The notes beneath the pieces were generated by a model. The model had not been told where the DNA came from and searched no databases. It saw nothing but the letters and a program-made list of their open reading frames with translations. DNA of 64,000 nt, taken from assembly GCF_002563655.1 (NCBI RefSeq), contig NZ_PDIY01000001.1, positions 3,942,001 through 4,006,000 on the forward strand. Direction: 5' to 3'. A program made the translations under genes and the position numbers. The stretch is from Bacillus sp. es.034 (GTDB lineage Bacteria; Bacillota; Bacilli; Bacillales; Bacillaceae_B). The stretch's first letter is position 1; each line of letters starts with the position of its first letter. This document shows positions 61,378 through 64,000 of the stretch, one piece after another.

Positions 61378-62346
61378 CTACACCCACCACATATCCGACG
61401 GCTGCTCCTCAATCAAGATCGATTTCAGATTCTTGACGGCACGGCCGAATCCTTCTTCAATCGACATGATCGGATCTTCATGCTCGATGCTTACGACATA
61501 ATCATACCCGAATGTGCGCAGGGCACTCATCATATCCGACCATTCCTGCAAGCTGTGTCCACACCCCACTGAACGGAAGGACCACGCCCTTGTTTGGATG
61601 CTGCCGTATGGCTGCATATCGGTCAGACCGTACATATTGACGTTGTCCTGGTCAATGTATGTATCCTTTGCATGGAAGTGGTGGATCGCATTTTCTTTAC
61701 CAAGGATCTTGATCGCTGCAACCGGATCGATTCCCTGCCACCAGAGATGGCTTGGGTCCAGGTTGGCTCCGATCGCATGGCAGGTTTCTTCACGAAGCTT
61801 CAATAACGTATACGGAGTATGTACAAGGAAACCTCCGTGAAGCTCGAGGCCGATTTTTACATGATGATCCTCTGCAAGCTTCCCGATTTCTTTCCAATAC
61901 GGAATCAACTTTTCTTCCCACTGCCATTTCAGGATATCCCCGTATTCATTCGGCCAAGGTGAAACTGGCCAGTTCGGATGCTTGGCTCCTTCATGGTCCC
62001 CTGCTGTTCCGGAGAAGCAGTTCACGACAGGTACGTTCATCAACCCGGCAAGCTTGATCGTTTTCTGAAGCGCCACATGGGATTCTTCCGCAAAGGCAGC
62101 ATCAGGTGAGATTGGATTTCCGTGACAACTGAAGGCACTGATTTCAAGGCCCCTTGACGTCACTTTCTCTAAGTACTCGTTTCTCTTTTCTTCGCTTTCT
62201 AAAAGGGCATCCAGGTCACAATGGGCATTTCCGGGATATCCTCCCGTCCCGATTTCCACTGTGTGAAGTCCGGCTTCTTTTACATAATCAAGCATTTCAT
62301 CAAGATTTTTCTGTGAAAATAATACGGTAAATACGCCTAGTTTCAT
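61378..62346 (-). CDS. Sugar phosphate isomerase/epimerase (xylose isomerase-like TIM barrel)
   Basis: A 322-residue TIM-barrel protein of the AP_endonuc_2/IolE-like family. Metal-site segments are VKIGLELHGGFLVHTPYTLL (Glu), GANLDPSHLWWQGIDP (Asp, His), AIHHFHAKDTYIDQDN (His-His/Lys) and VVSIEHEDPIMS (Glu). It is probably an epimerase or dehydratase of oxidised sugars. It lies 12 bp downstream of a Gfo/Idh/MocA dehydrogenase and 1 kb from a second one; together they resemble pathways for 3-keto sugars or inositol-like polyols. GGAGG precedes the ATG. Confidence 0.85.
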   Translation of the reverse strand: MKLGVFTVLFSQKNLDEMLDYVKEAGLHTVEIGTGGYPGNAHCDLDALLESEEKRNEYLEKVTSRGLEISAFSCHGNPISPDAAFAEESHVALQKTIKLAGLMNVPVVNCFSGTAGDHEGAKHPNWPVSPWPNEYGDILKWQWEEKLIPYWKEIGKLAEDHHVKIGLELHGGFLVHTPYTLLKLREETCHAIGANLDPSHLWWQGIDPVAAIKILGKENAIHHFHAKDTYIDQDNVNMYGLTDMQPYGSIQTRAWSFRSVGCGHSLQEWSDMMSALRTFGYDYVVSIEHEDPIMSIEEGFGRAVKNLKSILIEEQPSDMWWV

Positions 62347-62358
62347 TTATACTTCCTC

Positions 62359-63399
62359 CTATTTCACTGTGATGCTCTTTCCGGTTTCACTGCTTTTATA
62401 AATGGCATCTATGATTTGGGACACCTGCATAGCTTCCTTTGGCTTCACAACCAATTCTTCTAACCCGAGACAGCTGTTGATAAAGTTCCGGGCTTGTGGA
62501 AGGCTCGGATCATCTTCACCGGGAACCCAATCCGCATCACTATTCAGAAGCAAGCCGTGCTTCATCTGATTCATCTGGAACGGGAATAGATCGATTCCTC
62601 CCGTCTCCCCTGAGATGCTCATGCTTTCTTCATCGCTCTTCACGTTTGCGGACCACGACGTTTCAAAAAGCATGGATGCACCGTTATCGAATCTGATATA
62701 AGCGGTCACGTGGTCATCGACTTCGAAGCTCTCTTTATCGAAATCTCCCCATTGATTCACTTGATCAGGCATTCTACTAAGTTTGTTATAGGTCGTCCCC
62801 GTCACTTCGACAGGTGCCGGATTCCCGAGAAGCCACAGGGATAAATCGAGGAAGTGACATCCGTAATCGATCAGGCTGCCGCCGCCTTGAAGCTCCTTAT
62901 TGGTAAATACTCCCCAGCCCGGTACTTTGCGGCGACGGATTGCTCTTGCCCTTGCGACCATCGGTTCTCCGATTTCATCTTCCATGATCACCCGCTTCGC
63001 CGCACGTGAGTCCTTCATGAAACGATAATGATAGGCGATGGCCAGAACCTTTCCTGATTCTTCAGCGGCATCGATCATTCTTTCACATTCCTCAGGAGTC
63101 ATGGCCATCGGTTTCTCGCAAAACACGTGAAGACCCGCTTCGAGGGCGGCAATCGTGATTTCCGCATGAAATTTATTCGGAGTACAGACCGTTACGGCAT
63201 CCACATGCCCGAACATATCCCGATAATCACTGAACACGTGCGGGATGTTAAAGGTTTCTGCCACGGTTTGAGCCGTGACGGGATTGATATCACTGATTGC
63301 TTCAATAGATACTGAATCTGATAGTTTAATAAAAGTAGGGATGTGACGCGTCTGGGCGATCCCTCCGACGCCGATCACTCCCATCCGAAGTTTGGTCAT
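62359..63399 (-). CDS. Gfo/Idh/MocA-family dehydrogenase
   Basis: A 346-residue NAD(P)-dependent dehydrogenase. MGVIGVGGIAQTRHIPTFIK is the Rossmann start, HVFCEKPMAMTPEECERMID contains the catalytic Lys, and GGGSLIDYGCHFLDLSLWLL carries the Asp/His of the active site (about 175-190). The start at 63399 is preferred over 63408 by distance to AAAGGGG. Middle gene of an operon with a TIM-barrel isomerase downstream and a second dehydrogenase upstream. Substrate not determined. Confidence 0.88.
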   Translation of the reverse strand: MTKLRMGVIGVGGIAQTRHIPTFIKLSDSVSIEAISDINPVTAQTVAETFNIPHVFSDYRDMFGHVDAVTVCTPNKFHAEITIAALEAGLHVFCEKPMAMTPEECERMIDAAEESGKVLAIAYHYRFMKDSRAAKRVIMEDEIGEPMVARARAIRRRKVPGWGVFTNKELQGGGSLIDYGCHFLDLSLWLLGNPAPVEVTGTTYNKLSRMPDQVNQWGDFDKESFEVDDHVTAYIRFDNGASMLFETSWSANVKSDEESMSISGETGGIDLFPFQMNQMKHGLLLNSDADWVPGEDDPSLPQARNFINSCLGLEELVVKPKEAMQVSQIIDAIYKSSETGKSITVK

Positions 63400-63414
63400 C
63401 GCTCGCATTCCCCT

Positions 63415-64000
63415 TTATAGCTTTACAATTCGTTTGGATTCACTTGATTCAAGAGCTGCCAAAACAACCTCAAGTGATTTCTTTCCTTCTTCACCCGGTA
63501 CGGGAGGCTCTGCATCATGAAGGATGCTGTGTACAAATTGATCGATCACGCGGGAATTTGATTGTCCTCCCTCGTCATTCGTTTGAATGCCGCCAAGTTC
63601 ATACTTCACTACTTCCCCCGTTACATATTGCACGACAAGGGAGTTTACCGGATCATCTTCTAAACGGAGAATCGCCTTCTCTCCATATATGATGGTGGAG
63701 TTGTCTTCTTTGGATACATAGGACCAGCTTGCTGCAAGGGTACCGATTGTACCGCTTTCTGTTTTCAATACGCATACTGCCGTATCATCCACATCGGCAT
63801 TTTCCTTTGCGCTAGTTTCCACAAAGGCGCCGACTTCGGCAAATTCTTCCCCTAAGATGTAACGGAGAAGATCCGTTTTGTGAACACCAAGGTCACCCAT
63901 GGCACCGATGAACGCTTCATCCTTTTTGAAGAACCAGCTGTCTTTACCGTCAGCACTCCAGCCTTCAGGACCGCCGTGGCCGAATGCAGAACGGAAGCTG
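63415..64000 (-). CDS. Second Gfo/Idh/MocA dehydrogenase (5' end outside window)
   Basis: The C-terminal 194 residues of a dehydrogenase related to the neighbour, running in from the right edge. The frame continues upstream of the apparent Met at 63900 to the window end (FRSAFGHGGPEGWSADGKDS), so 63900 is not the start. GAMGDLGVHKTDLLRYILGE is the active-site helix with Asp and His. NSRVIDQFVHSILHDAEPPV and the C-terminal VVLAALESSESKR are typical. It lies 15 bp upstream of the next dehydrogenase, so the three genes are an operon. Confidence 0.9.
   Translation of the reverse strand, partial: SFRSAFGHGGPEGWSADGKDSWFFKKDEAFIGAMGDLGVHKTDLLRYILGEEFAEVGAFVETSAKENADVDDTAVCVLKTESGTIGTLAASWSYVSKEDNSTIIYGEKAILRLEDDPVNSLVVQYVTGEVVKYELGGIQTNDEGGQSNSRVIDQFVHSILHDAEPPVPGEEGKKSLEVVLAALESSESKRIVKL

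Overview
The window is a stretch of chromosome from a low-to-mid GC, endospore-forming Bacillaceae bacterium. The evidence is its gene content and gene order, which closely follow Bacillus subtilis: yhcT/yhcU, yhcX, pgcA (yhxB), yhcY-yhcZ-yhdA, yhdB, yhbH-prkA and trmL(cspR)-yhbB-queG. Spore genes (spoVR, prkA, yhbH, a KinB-type kinase) are present. Most genes have strong GGAGG-type ribosome binding sites and typical Gram-positive hairpin/U-run terminators. A marine Bacillus-like genus such as Rossellomorea would fit, but that is inference. I saw no rRNA, tRNA, CRISPR, prophage or insertion-sequence transposase.

Layout. 1-2.5 kb: a TPP-riboswitch-controlled thiamine-precursor uptake operon (thiY and a thiamine-binding protein) and a small kinase. 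2.5-10 kb: an aldo/keto reductase, CzcD metal efflux, a CNNM-type ion transporter with an unusual leader, a decayed GntP permease next to an intact 3-hydroxybutyrate dehydrogenase, and a SLC13 symporter. 10-17.7 kb: YczE-like protein, SpoVR, an MFS exporter, YhdB and the yhcYZ-yhdA operon. 17.8-26.3 kb: pgcA, the GNAT/nitrilase fusion YhcX, an oligo-1,6-glucosidase with a cre site, the BdbC disulfide system and YhcT/YhcU. 26.3-36.2 kb: a quinone/electrophile stress cluster (WrbA, DoxX with MhqR-like operators, aldo/keto reductase, a YodC-type nitroreductase), HelD, a KinB-like kinase, an ATP-grasp ligase, a LacI regulator and two very small membrane proteins. 36.2-46.9 kb: cydDC, rocB, a purine permease, Rex-controlled ldh and a Gly/Pro-rich plus SIMPL pair. 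47-52 kb: proC, a kinase, an oxidoreductase, rpiA and a STAS protein. 52-64 kb: sporulation and queuosine genes, ending in an operon for oxidised-sugar metabolism that runs off the window edge.

The parts not explained by ordinary genes are mostly repeats. (1) Two intergenic arrays of short cores, both between convergent genes. One has seven cores exactly 21 bp apart (61.15-61.28 kb); the other has a different core, mostly 21 bp apart (47.02-47.12 kb). (2) A family of about 120-bp folded elements: three full copies whose two main helices differ in sequence but stay paired, plus two half copies, one of which supplies the C-terminus and stop codon of a membrane protein. (3) A 12-mer, AGGGACGGACCT, found nine times, mostly as arms of strong hairpins. 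(4) A 132-bp inverted-repeat element upstream of pgcA. Regulatory sites that look meaningful are two perfect Rex boxes before ldh, MhqR-like sites before the DoxX gene, a PerR/Fur-class 7-1-7 palindrome before cydD, a cre before the glucosidase and a TPP riboswitch.
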